Notes under the pieces: model-generated
Told to the model about the DNA's origin: nothing
What the model saw: only the letters and a program-made list of their open reading frames with translations
The model's database searches: none
Position numbers and translations under genes: made by a program
Origin: Argopecten irradians
Taxonomy: Eukaryota > Mollusca > Bivalvia > Pectinida > Pectinidae
Length of the DNA: 64,000 bases
Direction: 5' to 3'
Assembly: GCF_041381155.1 (NCBI RefSeq)
Contig: NC_091144.1
Location: 1,922,001 to 1,986,000, forward strand
Shown here: positions 12,521 through 24,189 of the stretch, piece after piece
Position numbering within the stretch: the first letter of the stretch is position 1
How the letters are laid out: each line of letters begins with the position of its first letter

Positions 12521-14209
12521 CCACGTTAGTGGATTGTTTCGTTATAGTTTTACCTACATGTACTTAATTCCATTCCTTTCATCAGTACTGACGTTCGGAC
12601 ACGTAATGCCCAGGTCACACATTCACGGATCATATCGACGATGCCACTACGGATTTAATTTCACGGATGGCCCCGGAAAAAAGCTATTTTTTAATATTCG
12701 GTACGGTTCCCATACGGCTTTGCAACGGTGTGTCTACGGGTCTTCACGAATATACTGAGGGTAGTCAATGTTGTGGGCAATTTGACAACATCAGTGAAAT
12801 ATATTGTTAATGTGCATGGACAATATATGACATAATTGACATTAAAAATCGTTTCCCTTAAGTAACACAATACTGAAATCTAAACGAGGGAAAGAACATC
12901 AAAGGTCAAAAATTGTAAGGTTGTACTTATCACTTATGGAATACCTATGTCTTCTTAAACCGATTGTTTCAATAAGATTGAGAAATCTCATTCACATATA
13001 CCCCTTTTACTTTTTCTAATTATGATTCACGATCATTCCGAAACATCTATGCTCTGTGAAGGAGCTTTTACTTGATTTGATTAATTATTGAGAGAAACAC
13101 ATTACATTCATAATTTAAACATTATCCATACCTCTTTCACCCTAGAAAAGTCGTAAGCGGCATCCGTCTGTAGAAAGACTTCAGAAGCCAGGTTTCCTAC
13201 CAAATACGTCGTCGCCAATAATGTTATGATAGGCTAGTGGTTTGCAATTTTGGATGTTATAACCATGCCAAATAATCTATTTTCAAAGTCCTTCTTCATT
13301 TTATTTTGGTTACCGATCTGATCTTCTGAGTACCACATTGGGAACCATCATTAAACAAGTTGAATTCGAAATTGGCAACGGCAATTAGAACCAGTACATA
13401 TACCCTTTATAGTTGTAATTAATATAGGTATCATCTGGTTATGCCATCTAGAGCACCAAACTAAAACGGGAACTCTAATTTTATTGCAAATTATTTAGCT
13501 TTAATGTACATATTGCAACTGTTCGGGTTCAATAAAGTATTATTATGACCATAGGCATCACAAATGATAATGTGTACAAACTAGATACCATATATCATCG
13601 TGTGGTAACCATCTTTTGTAGCCAGGTAATGTAATAGCAAATTTCAGTTTGGGATCATAAAAAATTCGGTACAATACCTCGTACTTTATAGCCTCTGGAT
13701 AAATGACATGTACATATTATAAAAAAATCTATATTTAGCTGGACTCTAAGGACAAATACCACGGAAGAGTCTTCGCAAAAGCCAATTCTTTTCTCTGCCT
13801 CCAGTCACTTTTTCGACTCGAACATTTTTGACCGCGTCAATGTATATATGTGTTATAATGGCACCATTTATTGGTCATCTCTACGCCATGACAAATACAT
13901 ACCATGGGCCCTACAAATACTAAGCCTTTTATAATTAGGTATCGTCTTAATTTTGTGCTTGCCAACCTTGTGACAGTATTGGTAACGTGGTAGATCCTAA
14001 TATTCCGTATTTTATCGTGATTTTACGTAGTTTACCGTTATCATCCTTGACAATCCTGGTTGATTCTTACCTATCCGTAAAGCAACTTAACTGTATCGTG
14101 TTGTGTCGTAACAATCCCACCAAACTGTATTGTTCCTTATCAAATACGTATACGTAGCTGAACCGCACTAACACGTAGTTAACCCGTACGTACATTCCAA
14201 AACCGTTAA

Positions 14210-14688
14210 AGTTATATGTGCCGTAACTGGACGAAAATTTTGACATGTTATTTTTTCTTCATTAATCTATTGAAAACCGTAAGATTTGATGAATTAAGCC
14301 GTGAAAATCATTCAAATGGTTCCAGATGTCTGACAAACGTTAGTTGCAACACAGAATTTAAGTATTGTAAAATTGTTGGTTTTTATGCCTTATGTATGTT
14401 TATATGGAAACATACCTGTAGAAATCCCTTTGCAATGACTAATAACATTATAAAAATGCTAAATGAAATTGTAGACCACGATTTAGCTTTATGGTCCGAC
14501 CGTATGTACTCATAATGATTTTTGGCAGATTGCCAAAAATCATTTTCAGCTCTTATATGTACTTGTAAAATTAAAACGTAAGCATTGAAAACACTGTAAT
14601 TCTCAAAATGTTGGTAACTTTTGGTAATAAATAACATATCAAAAGCTCATCTTGATTCGTGAGTATGAAAAATACGGCACATATAACT
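14210..14688. mobile_element. TTAA-flanked MITE in the left foldback arm, 479 bp
   Basis: The ends are perfect 16-bp inverted repeats, AGTTATATGTGCCGTA and its complement, flanked by direct TTAA at 14206-14209 and 14689-14692. The opposite arm of the foldback carries the uninterrupted site, which reads as ACGGTTAAGTAAGGAC on the complementary strand. A 31-bp inner palindrome (AATGATTTTTGGCA and complement) lies at about 14514-14544. TTAA targets are typical of piggyBac and Kolobok-type elements; the superfamily is not resolved. The 99-codon frame at 14216-14515 begins in the terminal repeat and looks incidental. Confidence 0.85.
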
Positions 14689-16040
14689 TTAAGTAGGGAC
14701 ATACCACGGTTGTTTGAACCGTAGCCAAATTTTGATCATCTTCAAAATTTGCCACGGAACTGAAAATACTTCCAAGTGTAACTACAGAAGACAACGGCTA
14801 CTATACGGAAATCTGCGGACCATTCAGCCCCGATCACACATTCACGGATAACCTTAGCTACGGATACAATCCGGCATCATTCGTGGTATTCTGTAATGGT
14901 CCGCAGATTTCCGTATTGTAGCCTTTGTCTTCCGTAGTTACACTTGGAAGTATATTCAGTTCCGTGACAAATTTTGAACATGTTCAAAATTCGGCTACGG
15001 TTCAAACAACCGTGGTATGTCCTTACTTAACCGTTTTTGAATGTACTGAACCGTGTTACTCCCTATCACAACCGTATTAAACCGTACGTTTCAAGTATAT
15101 AACGGGTTGTTACGGTTAACTACGTAATAGTGCGGTTCAGCTACGTAATTGATAAGGAACAATACGGTTTGATGCGGATTGTCACGACACAGCACGATAT
15201 AGTTAAGTTGCTTTACGGATAGGTAAGAATCAACCAGGATTGTCAAGGTAAACTACGTAAAATTACGATAAAATACGGAATATTAGGATCTACCACGTTA
15301 CCAATACTGTCACAAGAATGGCAAGTACAAACTAACACGATACCTAAATGGCCTCGTACTTATAGAGCCCATGTAGTGATGTGTCATGGCGTAAAGATGA
15401 CCAATAAATGGTACTACTATAACACATCTATACATTGATGCGGTTAAAATGTTAAAAATGACTGGAGGCAGAGAAAAGGAATGGCTTTTTCTGCAGACTC
15501 TTCTGTGGTATTTGTGCTTAGATTCAAGTTAAATATACATTTTCATAATATGTACATGTCATTTATCCAAGGGCTATGAAGTACCAGGTATTGTGCCGAC
15601 GTTTTTATGATCCGAAACTGAAGCTATTACATTACTTGGCTACAAGAGATGGTTACCACACGATGATATATGGTGTCCAGTTTGTACACATTATCATTTG
15701 GGATGCTTGTGGTGATATTCATACTTTACTGAGCCCGAACAGTTGCAGTATGTACATTGAAGCTAAATAGTTTGCAATAAAATTAGAGTTCCCGTATTAG
15801 TTTGGTGCTCTAGATGGCAAAACCAGATGATACCTATATTAATTACAACTATAAAGCGTATCATGTACTAGTTCTAACAGCCTTTGCCAATTTCTAATTT
15901 AAGTTGTTTAACGTTGGTTCCCAATGTGGTACTCTGACGATCAGATCGGTAACACCAGAATGAATTGAGGAAGGACTTTGAAAATAAATTATTTGGCATT
16001 GTTATAACATCCAAATTGACTAACCACTAAACTATCTTAA

Positions 16041-16607
16041 AGGGACAATTCACTCAGGCTAATTCTTTTACATAACCAAGAAGCAAAATATGGCAAAAAT
16101 GTATTGTTCTAAATTTCTTATGAAACATATAACATAAGATATTGACAAATTCCACGTCATTATTTAGTATTTTAATTGATACCGTTGTAATTACAAATCG
16201 TTGATCAATACGATTAAGCAGGTACAATATGTACGCAATATATACCCGAGCCAAAGTCACGCACGTTAAACAAATGAACTACATAACCACTGTGGAGGTG
16301 ATATAATGATTTTTTAGGCAAAACAATTCACCTAATAAGGTAAACACACTTCTGTCAGAGCGATTTGAGCAGTTCTAGACAAAAGTAGCATTACTCTACG
16401 AGCAAGGGACTGGGTTCGGCATACAAGATATTCGACCACAATGTGTAATGGCGGACAGCGAGTGAGTTTGAACATTTCACACGCATTTCACCACCATGGG
16501 ATTTTCTGACATATCACAGTAAAACCGACTGATCTAATTTCCATTAGAACTGGGGGTTTTCCTATATATATACAAATTTTAATGTTCTAGTAGAATGAAT
16601 TGTCCCT
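16041..16607. mobile_element. TTAA-flanked MITE in the right foldback arm, 567 bp
   Basis: The inverted ends AGGGACAATTCA and TGAATTGTCCCT are flanked by TTAA at 16037-16040 and 16608-16611. The left arm of the foldback lacks this insert: its sequence passes straight through CATTATTGGCG to the equivalent of ACTATC. The short - strand open frame at 16054-16260 lies inside and has no recognisable product. A matching orphan terminus is found at about 56709-56725. Confidence 0.85.
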
Positions 16608-17312
16608 TTAACATTATTGGCGACGACGTATTTGGTAGGAAACCTGGCTTCTGAAGTCTTTCAGACGGATGCCGCTTACGACTTTTCTTGGGTGAAAGAG
16701 TTATGGATAATGTTTAAATTATGAATGTAATGTGTTTCTCTCAATAATTACATTTTTGTAACTAAAGCAATTACGTAATAGCTCCTTCACAGAGCAAAGA
16801 AAGATGTTTTTGATAGTTCTTGAATCATAATTAGAAAAAGTAAAATGGGTATATGTGAATGAGATATCTCAATTTTATTGAAACAATCGGTTTAAGAAGA
16901 CATAGGTATTCCGTAAGTGATAAGTACAGACTTACAAACATGCTACATCGAAATTTCCTTTCAGTTATATGCACATGTGGAATTATTTATTAAATCTTTG
17001 CTTCGTTAACTGGCCATTTTGATGTTCTTTCCCTCGTTTAGATTTCAGTATTGTTTTACTTAAGGGAATCGATTTTTAATGTCAAGTATGTCATTTATTG
17101 TCCATGCACATTAACAATATATTTCACTGATGTTGTCAAATTGCCCACAACATTGACTACCCTCAGTATATTCATGAAGACCCGTAGACACACCGTATGC
17201 AAAACCGTATTGGAACCGTATCGGACATTGAAAACTAGCTTTTCCGGGGCCATCCGTGATATTAAATCCGTAGTGGCACCGTCGATATGATCCGTGAATG
17301 TGTGACCGGGGC

Positions 17313-19101
17313 TTAAGATAGAAAATGTCCAGTGTACATTTCCCTTTATAATTGTAATAAGAGAATAATAGGCAGAGTCACAACGTCCAAGTCCAATACG
17401 TTGTGGGGTGAAGTGTAAATAACCAAACACTACAATATGATGATACATGAAGCGTGAACATGATAATGGCGACACGTGTTACATCGTAGTAGGTTTTTTT
17501 ACAAACTTGAATGTCTCCGTTTCACGCTTGGAAACGATTTGCATAAATAGGTCATTTGGATTTTTGAATATTGACAAATGTATAAATATAGGTGGTGATT
17601 TCTAGTAATTTATTCGCAATCACCCACCGTGTTGTATTTTATCCGTCTACATGTATATCACAAATCGCAGTATAGTATATATATATACGTGTACTAGTGG
17701 AACTCGCTAACTATTCGTCAGACTATAAAATGGTTTACAGTTATACAGAAACATACAAAATGTATTTACGTATAAAGATGTTATATTGGTTAAAATTTTA
17801 AGACGAGTTAAAATGATGATTTTCTCCGCAAATGGGAAATTATATCCCAATGAAAATTGAAAATTAAAAATGATGGATATTTTGTTATGTATTTTATATT
17901 TCAATAAACAATTTATTATTCAATTGAACGAAGACTTCATATGTGTATGTAAATTTATAAACAAATATTTGTCCATATATACATTATCTACATAATACAT
18001 ATCTATCAAGCCTGAATGAAGTCATAATAATATATGCAAACAGAAACAAACACTGTATATTTCTGATGCAAATAATGAGAATAAAAGCCATAAAGTAAGT
18101 TAAGTCCCGTTTTTGCACCGCTGTCACGTTTCTTCGGAACATTAGAAAAACTGAAGAGATAAACGATATTGTCAGTGAAAATTAGTACGTACATGGATGA
18201 GTAAAGAGCGAGGCAACACGCGTAACTCAGAGGTAATAAAACACCTGAACTTTCTACTTCTCCGGCTATATATAGGTCAAATAAGTAAATGGTCGTCAGA
18301 AGAAATTACAGGTAAAACACAGGTATAATATTTAGGTCACGGACGTAGCACCAACTGTCCAGCATGTCCGGTTCGATCCTGGGTCCCTGACCGACATGCC
18401 AGACGCTTGCACAATACACACAGGTACGGTTAATCGGTGAGAGGACACGGTGTTTGGGACTGATATATATCTCGTGAGCACGTGATCGGTAGACGATCGC
18501 GACAGTATAGTCCTAGTACGAAGGCTTGATCGGACCAAACGTTCCTTTCGGGCAGCTGAAAGACTGAATGGTCGTAAATATATAACGGACGCCAAATTTC
18601 CTCATTGCATGGTGATAGAGCAATATAATTTGATTTCCTCCTTCTAGAAAGTTCAAAGTTCAAACATTTTAGAATATAATAAAGTTCTATTTGTAGTAGA
18701 ATATTCAGAGGAACTTAAAGCTGATTGTGAAAGTTAAAAGACGCACTATTCAATCTGCTGACAAAATAAAAATAATACAAAAATGTCTACGGTTTCTGAC
18801 ATGTAATAACTGAAGTCGCACGATATCATATACACGTATGGATGGAGCAATTCAGAAATTGTAAAATTTGCAGATAAGCACCACAAAATCTTAAATAAAA
18901 GTTCTAAATATTTTACTACATCGTTACCTCTAAATACATAAAAGTATAGACTCCAGTCTTCCTGTTCTATTCTGTATTAGGTTACATGTAAACGTGTGCC
19001 TAGTTCGGAGGCTAACACTAGAACTGAATCATTTACAGTACAGGAAAGGATCAATATAGGCACTACCTGCCTGCTATCCAATCCTTTTGTTTTCAATAAA
19101 A
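17313..19101. other. Intergenic, no gene seen
   Basis: AT-rich sequence with short open frames only. A pol III B-box-like GGTTCGATCCTGG occurs near 18370, but no convincing tRNA or SINE structure surrounds it. Confidence 0.4.
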
Positions 19102-19769
19102 TATTTAGAATTGAATTGAATTTACAATACACTAAACTGGGTAATAAAATGGTTTTAATAACGCTTCATTGTATTAAATAATCAATACTAGCGGAATCGG
19201 ATAAATGTCTGGACATGACTCTGTTATTCTTTTACACAAGAAAAAATTGAAAGAACGTTTCCTTTTGTATTCGATGCAAAAGCAGACATACAACTACATT
19301 ATACCATAGCATCAATTGACTTGCTTGAACACCATATGAATTGATTGTTTTATTCTGTGTTTGTAAACAGATTGTTTTGTTTAGTTTCCCTTTTCTAATA
19401 ATATACGAGATACAATGGACGTTGTGAAACGTTCCCGTTTTATCTTCAGAAACGTCCGCGAATTCTGCATCAATATTTGAGTAAGTAACGATTACAATAT
19501 ACATCAATATTTGAAGTAACGATACATTCTGATAATCCTGAGAATTACAAATAAACATAATTCAGGCACTATTGCACAATTACAAAAGCGCCTGCGCCTG
19601 TCTTTTGCTAAAACCCCAGTGTGACTTATCCTTCTCCTATATACGATCCTTGATTTACAGTATTTAGAATTGAATTGAATTTACAATACACTAAACTGGG
19701 TAATAAAATGGTTTTAATAACGCTTTTAAATAATCAATACTAGCGGAATCGGATAAATGTCTGGACATG
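19102..19769. repeat. Direct repeat pair, ~110 bp, 559 bp apart
   Basis: Copy 1 (19102-19217) and copy 2 (19661-19769) share TATTTAGAATTGAATTGAAT through GCGGAATCGGATAAATGTCT and GGACATG. Copy 2 lacks about 7 bp (CATTGTA-like) after AACGCTT. Identity is otherwise close to complete, so the duplication is recent. The sequence between the copies has no recognisable gene. Confidence 0.85.
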
Positions 19770-19807
19770 TTAAAGTAATGATTAATTGAGATAAATATTG
19801 ACTTTTT

Positions 19808-19896
19808 CATCCTCGATACTTCAGGGGTTACTATCACTGACGTGATATCCATGTACTGGTACGTCAGTGATAGTAACCCCTGGAGTATCGAGGATG
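19808..19896. mobile_element. Hairpin MITE, 36-bp arms
   Basis: The arms 19808-19843 and 19861-19896 are reverse complements with one mismatch and a 17-bp loop. Their ends are CATCCTCGATACT and AGTATCGAGGATG, and the inner part is GGGGTTACTATCACTGACGT. A compact non-autonomous element is the simplest reading; a structured RNA cannot be excluded. Confidence 0.8.
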
Positions 19897-20004
19897 GCTT
19901 CCTGTGTGTCCCACGTTTTATCGAACCGGTATAACTACTATATCAAGTATGCGGTTAACCGGAATTGATGTAAATTAAGGACATGTAATTAGGTTTAGCA
20001 GATT

Positions 20005-20147
20005 TAGGAAGCCGGAGAACTCGGAGAAAAAACACCGACTCGAGGTCTGTACAACTGTTTCACGGGATTCGAACTCGACACACATGAATTGCTATTCTTA
20101 TGGTATTATGTCGGCACATCTGAACCACTAACCCACAGCGACCCCCA
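20005..20147 (-). mobile_element. tRNA-headed SINE fragment
   Basis: On the - strand the sequence starts GGGGGTCGCTGTGGG, has an A-box-like GGGTTAGTGGTTCAGATG (about 20115-20135) and a B box GAGTTCGAATCCCGTG (about 20061-20076). It continues into TTTTTTCTCCGAGTTCTCCG, which resembles a widely shared invertebrate SINE core. The pol III boxes are 40-50 bp apart, as in tRNA-derived heads. The 3' tail is not clear, so the copy is probably truncated. Confidence 0.65.
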
Positions 20148-20167
20148 TCGCGTGCAATCTATATTGC

Positions 20168-20482
20168 GGAATAATTGAACTTTGCTTGTTACGAGCATTT
20201 TCATTGACTTAAAAATTTACTTTATCAGCCCATCATGCAAAAAATGGCGTCGCTGTTTGTAACGTCGCTTCTGATTGGCTGAATGACGGCGTAATGATTT
20301 ATAGATAAACTGGTCCCAAAATAAATTTTGAATATTGAAGAAATTATCTTTAGTAAATTGAATTATAAGGATTAATTTGTATAGATTTTTCATAAACCAA
20401 TTCGCCTTCGCGGTTTATGTAGAGTACACTCAGATTTTTGTGTTATGTCTCCATAACATAAAAAATGTTAAAGTTAAATAAA
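20168..20482 (+). repeat. Dispersed repeat family R2, copy A
   Basis: This is the inverted copy of 23268-23585. Matching landmarks are GCTTGTTACGAGCATTTT, AAAAATTTACTTT, TCTGATTGGCTGA, ATGACG(G)CGTAATGA, AAATTATCTTTAGTAAATTG and the inner hairpin half ATAACATAAAAAAT. No protein is encoded. Together with copy B it forms inverted repeats around the first exon of the GLYAT-like gene. Confidence 0.75.
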
Positions 20483-20948
20483 TAATTGTCACTTTTACCG
20501 GATACAGGGCTTGCGGTCAGACCAGAGATTAAGATTCACTGATTAAAGGCAACACTTTTACTAGAGATCGATGGGAACATAGTATCATGGAGCGTGTACG
20601 GAACGCAACGGAAATGACATTTAATATACTTAAATTGGGATGACACTGAAGTGTGGTAAAATATCTAACTTAACAATCAGAAACATGTACATATATGTTT
20701 CTGGTATATGTACAACACACATGTACATAGGTCCGTTGACAGCGATCCGTCTGGGCTGCCATATTGATATTGTAAAGCTAAATATATATATCAGGTAAAG
20801 TGGTCTCACCTGGCTAGTTACTATATACCTGTGTGGACTACCCTAGTCATGTGTGTTTTGGCTGATACCTGTGAAATAACGCCATGCTGTAGGAATACGG
20901 TGTAACCTCGTGGTAAACTTGACCACAATTAGCAACTGGACACTGAAA
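20483..20948 (+). promoter_or_regulatory. Upstream region of the GLYAT-like gene
   Basis: About 470 bp between repeat R2 and the start codon at 20949. A TATA-rich tract (CTAAATATATATATCAGG) lies near 20779-20796. It could be a core promoter, with a 5' UTR of up to about 140 bp, but no initiator is identified and a further 5' exon is possible. Confidence 0.3.
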
Positions 20949-21029
20949 ATGATATACAAAGTGCTAAACTCCGAGGAAATTGCTCAACTACAGACCGAAC
21001 TTAACCATGGACTACCCGGAACGGCGAAG
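20949..21029 (+). CDS. Glycine N-acyltransferase-like gene, exon 1
   Basis: The exon has 27 codons from ATG (context GAAAATGA), reading MIYKVLNSEEIAQLQTELNH followed by GLPGTAK. It ends at an AAG|GTAGTG donor. This matches the N-terminus of GLYAT-family acyl-CoA:amino-acid N-acyltransferases, where a short L(x)SxEEL segment precedes a KVYG-like strand. The next exon joins in phase 0. GLYAT enzymes conjugate acyl-CoA to glycine or related amino acids, mostly in mitochondria; no clear targeting peptide is seen here, so location is unknown. The flanking R2 repeats lie in opposite orientation about 0.5 kb upstream and 2.2 kb downstream. Confidence 0.75.
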
Positions 21030-22489
21030 GTAGTGTACTAATATACATCTGTTTATATCGATATGGTGTGTGAACTTAAAAAAATGTACACAAAACTACG
21101 TTTACGTCGATATCAAAATAATTCTAAACATTACTTCTCTTTATCATGACGATTTTCAATCTGAAAGCGTATATCTACAACGTATGGTTAGCTTTTAATT
21201 TTAAACTGACTTAACATTTGAGCGATCTGATTTAGAATAGTATATAAATATATAATCTAATAGTCGTTACAGATGTTATAAGAGACATACGAGTTGTACA
21301 TCTACTTGTATATGATTATACAGAAGGTGATAAATGTAAGAAGTTTAAAATATCAAGTTAGGAGGCTGACAAGGCTTTGACTAAAAGTGGCGGGTCCTAG
21401 GTGCTTTATCAGTTACAGCGTGTAAGTGAATCAAATAAAACAGAAGAGATACTGAAGATTTCATCCTTATCTCAAAGTGTGCATCACAACCAGCAAATTA
21501 GACAGTTAGAAGGTGTACAAACACATTAGTCATTCGACTTTCCTTTAAATATGCACTCATTCACTTTAAAATATAGGACGGCCAAATTAAGGTTGTGCAT
21601 AGCGTGAATGTAACACATGTACATATGTAGATTGTAATGACTTACATGCGAGTCATTATACTACCTTAGATACCAGTGTACTCTATACATTGTATGTGTA
21701 CAGGCATTACAAATTAATTAATTTTTGATAAATTAAATAAGAATGTCGATGGCTTTAGACAATTAATGTACATGTAATACTATTCAATATAATTTCAAAT
21801 GTAATACAGTTGGATTTGATTCTATTGTCATTTATCTTTTCCATTAGACACGACTACGAGCCATACAATCATATATTTCGGTAATGCACAATTATTCAGA
21901 AATCACGTAACGAGATCACCAGGACATGATAAGGTAGATTTTTACCTAATTTGAAATTTGGAATTTTTCACTTGTACCACGATAGTGATACGTGTACACC
22001 CCATGATAAGTGGCACACTACTGTCAATGAGACGGCACATTGTGATCAGTGAAGTTTATTCCACGAATCACGCGTGATGAACAGGATATAGGGAAGGCAT
22101 GCAATGGTATGGGTAATGGTTGTTTACACGTTCCCATTACATACGGATATCCTACATACATTACAATATATTTTGTGGTTATTCGGATAAATAAGTCAAT
22201 TTATTAGCAGATCTAGAAAGATATCGCCCCTCATCACGCTGCATGCAATCGAAAAGGTTTGAAAAAAAGACAGTAATAAACAAACAAACAAGAAGAAAAA
22301 AAAGAGAAAAATGCTGTTGTTTCTACCACCAGTACATGTAATATCTGAAAAGTCCATACATACGCCTACTTGAGGCATTTTTTTTCTATTGTGATAAACT
22401 TCTATCAAGATGTGCACCATCTACACGAAGATTTAGACACAAATCACCATTAAACACAACTATAGACTCATCAACATCTTAAGAAATTC
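21030..22489 (+). other. Intron 1, left part
   Basis: AT-rich intron sequence with no exon, repeat or RNA gene recognised. A poly(A)-rich tract lies at about 22285-22310. Confidence 0.4.
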
Positions 22490-22513
22490 CTTAACTTCGA
22501 ATCATCAAAAGAA

Positions 22514-22825
22514 CCAGTCTAAATGCGTTCATTGGCCTTCCAAAAGTTCTCACATATTAATACGACGGCCAAGTTCTGCTTAGTTTCCCAGTTCTGACCA
22601 TTAAAGTAAAGAAAAGTTGAAAGCATTGAAAGCGAGGCTGCGTGGAAATGTAACCACGGACATAGTGAACCGGGAGGACGTTTTAGAATTTCCATACTTT
22701 AAATTAATTTCTTCGTACGCAGACAGATTTTGACGAGAGATTTTATTTTTCCATTTCATAAGAAATTATACTGGATACATTCACACCATTTTTACCGACT
22801 TTAGCCATCCTTGCCCGACTGTTCA
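22514..22825 (-). mobile_element. R1-family element, copy B, with 24-bp flanking direct repeats
   Basis: This 312-bp block is the reverse-complement relative of 6209-6510. It is flanked by perfect 24-bp direct repeats (CTTAACTTCGAATCATCAAA plus AGAA) at 22490-22513 and 22826-22849. Long target duplications of this kind fit target-primed reverse transcription, but no poly(A) tail or RNA pol III boxes are seen. The flanking repeat could also belong to a larger host repeat. Confidence 0.6.
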
Positions 22826-22849
22826 CTTAACTTCGAATCATCAAAAGAA

Positions 22850-23267
22850 TCATTCATTAGAGGAGTTAAGGAAAGGTGACTTAAGGTATTTCTTAAACTC
22901 TTGCTTGTTTGTGGTGAATTTTAAGTTGAATTAAGGAATAAATATAAAATTTGAGCCAGAAAGGAGAAACAAAAATGTAAAAGGAAATTCCAAGTTTGTT
23001 TTCCCATCCAAGATATTGTTAAATTATATGCATACCTGCTGTTGAATGATCAATAGAAGTATTTGATTTAAACAAAATGAAGTAAGACTAGAAGAAGTAA
23101 GTGTTTGTTTTAGGATTGATCGTCACCTCTCACGAGATCACAAAACTGTACCAGTGACAGTGTAAGAGTGATGGAAAGAGTGATGGAAAGAAATGTATTA
23201 TCTTTTCTTTTATTAAAAAATCTGAATGATAATTTTATTTTCCATAAATTATTTAACCCTAGTTAAG
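22850..23267 (+). other. Intron 1, no feature seen
   Basis: Unique-looking AT-rich intron sequence between two dispersed repeats. It includes a short duplication of AGTGATGGAAAG near 23166-23190. Confidence 0.4.
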
Positions 23268-23585
23268 GATTAACTTGAATAGATTTTTTATGTTATGGAG
23301 ATATAACACAAACATTATGAGAGAACACTCAGATTTTTGTGTTTTTATCTCAATAACATAAAAAATTATTCAAATTAATCCATATAATTCAATTTACTAA
23401 AGATAATCTCTTCAATACTCAAAATTTATTTTTGGGACTCTTTTGTCTATGAAATCATTACGCCGTCATCTCAGCCAATCAGAAGCAACGTCACAAACGG
23501 CGACGTCATTCTTTCCTTTATGGACTGAAAGTAAATTTTTAAGCCAATTAAAATGCTCGTAACAAGCAAAATTTAATTATACTGT
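23268..23585 (-). repeat. Dispersed repeat family R2, copy B (with hairpin)
   Basis: Inverted copy of 20168-20482. Its left 85 bp (about 23283-23367) folds on itself, ATTTTTTATGTTATGGAGAT against the complementary ATAACATAAAAAAT. The rest carries TTTACTAAAGATAATCTCTT, CAGCCAATCAGAAGCAACGT and GCTCGTAACAAGC, all shared with copy A. Confidence 0.75.
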
Positions 23586-23936
23586 ATAAGAACTAGATAT
23601 ACTTATGATGTCAATTAAAACTTTTAACTTCACACTACCACTAAGATTATAGTATAAATATCTGACACCTGCAGTGGTAAACATATCCATGATTGTACCC
23701 ATCTTCTCCATATCTTGGAATCCACAAGTTTGGTCTTCTACACAGTGTGCATTATGTCTACATCTAGAAACTTGCGAATGAATATTTAATGATATTTCCA
23801 GGCCAATGTCCTTTTAATGTGATCAGATTGTTAGCGTGTGATTCTGTCGTGTCAGATCAATACAGCAGACTCACTTAGTATCGTGATGATGCAACTAGGA
23901 ATAGTCAGGATATGAGAATTAGTTTCTGTTAATATA

Positions 23937-24060
23937 ATTATGGACCCACCAGAGTGCCCTAAGACTATTTTTAGACGTAGAGTATGATTTTTGCCGATTT
24001 TTGATCTCGACCTCTAAAATGTTTAGATATGGTCTTAGGGCACTCTGGTGGGTCCATAAT
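23937..24060. mobile_element. 124-bp MITE with perfect 29-bp inverted ends
   Basis: The arms 23937-23965 and 24032-24060 are exact complements (ATTATGGACCCACCAGAGTG followed by CCCTAAGAC). The flanks are TA-rich on both sides, so a TA target duplication, as in mariner-type elements, is possible but cannot be told from the flank. It lies about 130 bp before the 26-bp array. Confidence 0.85.
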
Positions 24061-24189
24061 ATAAACTGTATCTAATTCTTAGATGTGTTCCGTTAGTTAG
24101 TTAAAACGAGAAAAACATATGTTCGGTAATTTCATTGCAAAAATAGTTTAAAAATGAAAGAAGTCAATTGGGATGTTTGAAAGGTAACT

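Larger units (their letters stand above)
12608..17312. mobile_element. Giant imperfect foldback element, ~4.7 kb
   Basis: The left arm (12608-14824) and right arm (14895-17312) are imperfect reverse complements around a 70-bp spacer. Outer ends match as GCCC(A/C)GGTCACACATTCACG; inner ends match through AATGGTCCGCAGATTTCCGT. The spacer holds a third copy of the terminal motif (CCCCGATCACACATTCACGG). Arm length without later insertions is about 1.75-1.85 kb. The arms differ by scattered substitutions and by indels, including about 90 bp present only on the right near 16930-17020. They are rich in short CCGTA/TACGG words, as often seen in subterminal repeats. No transposase is visible. The right end is followed by TTAA, but the left end is preceded by TAAT, so the target duplication is unproven. 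Confidence 0.85.

Noticed and set aside
14216-14515. 99-codon frame
   Set aside because: It starts inside the terminal repeat of a MITE and has no recognisable domain.
17095-17475. 126-codon - strand frame
   Set aside because: It crosses the outer end of the foldback element and has no recognisable domain; likely incidental.
18334-18395. Possible tRNA or SINE head with GGTTCGATCCTGG
   Set aside because: Only the B-box-like stem is convincing. The A box and D arm are missing, and no SINE core follows.
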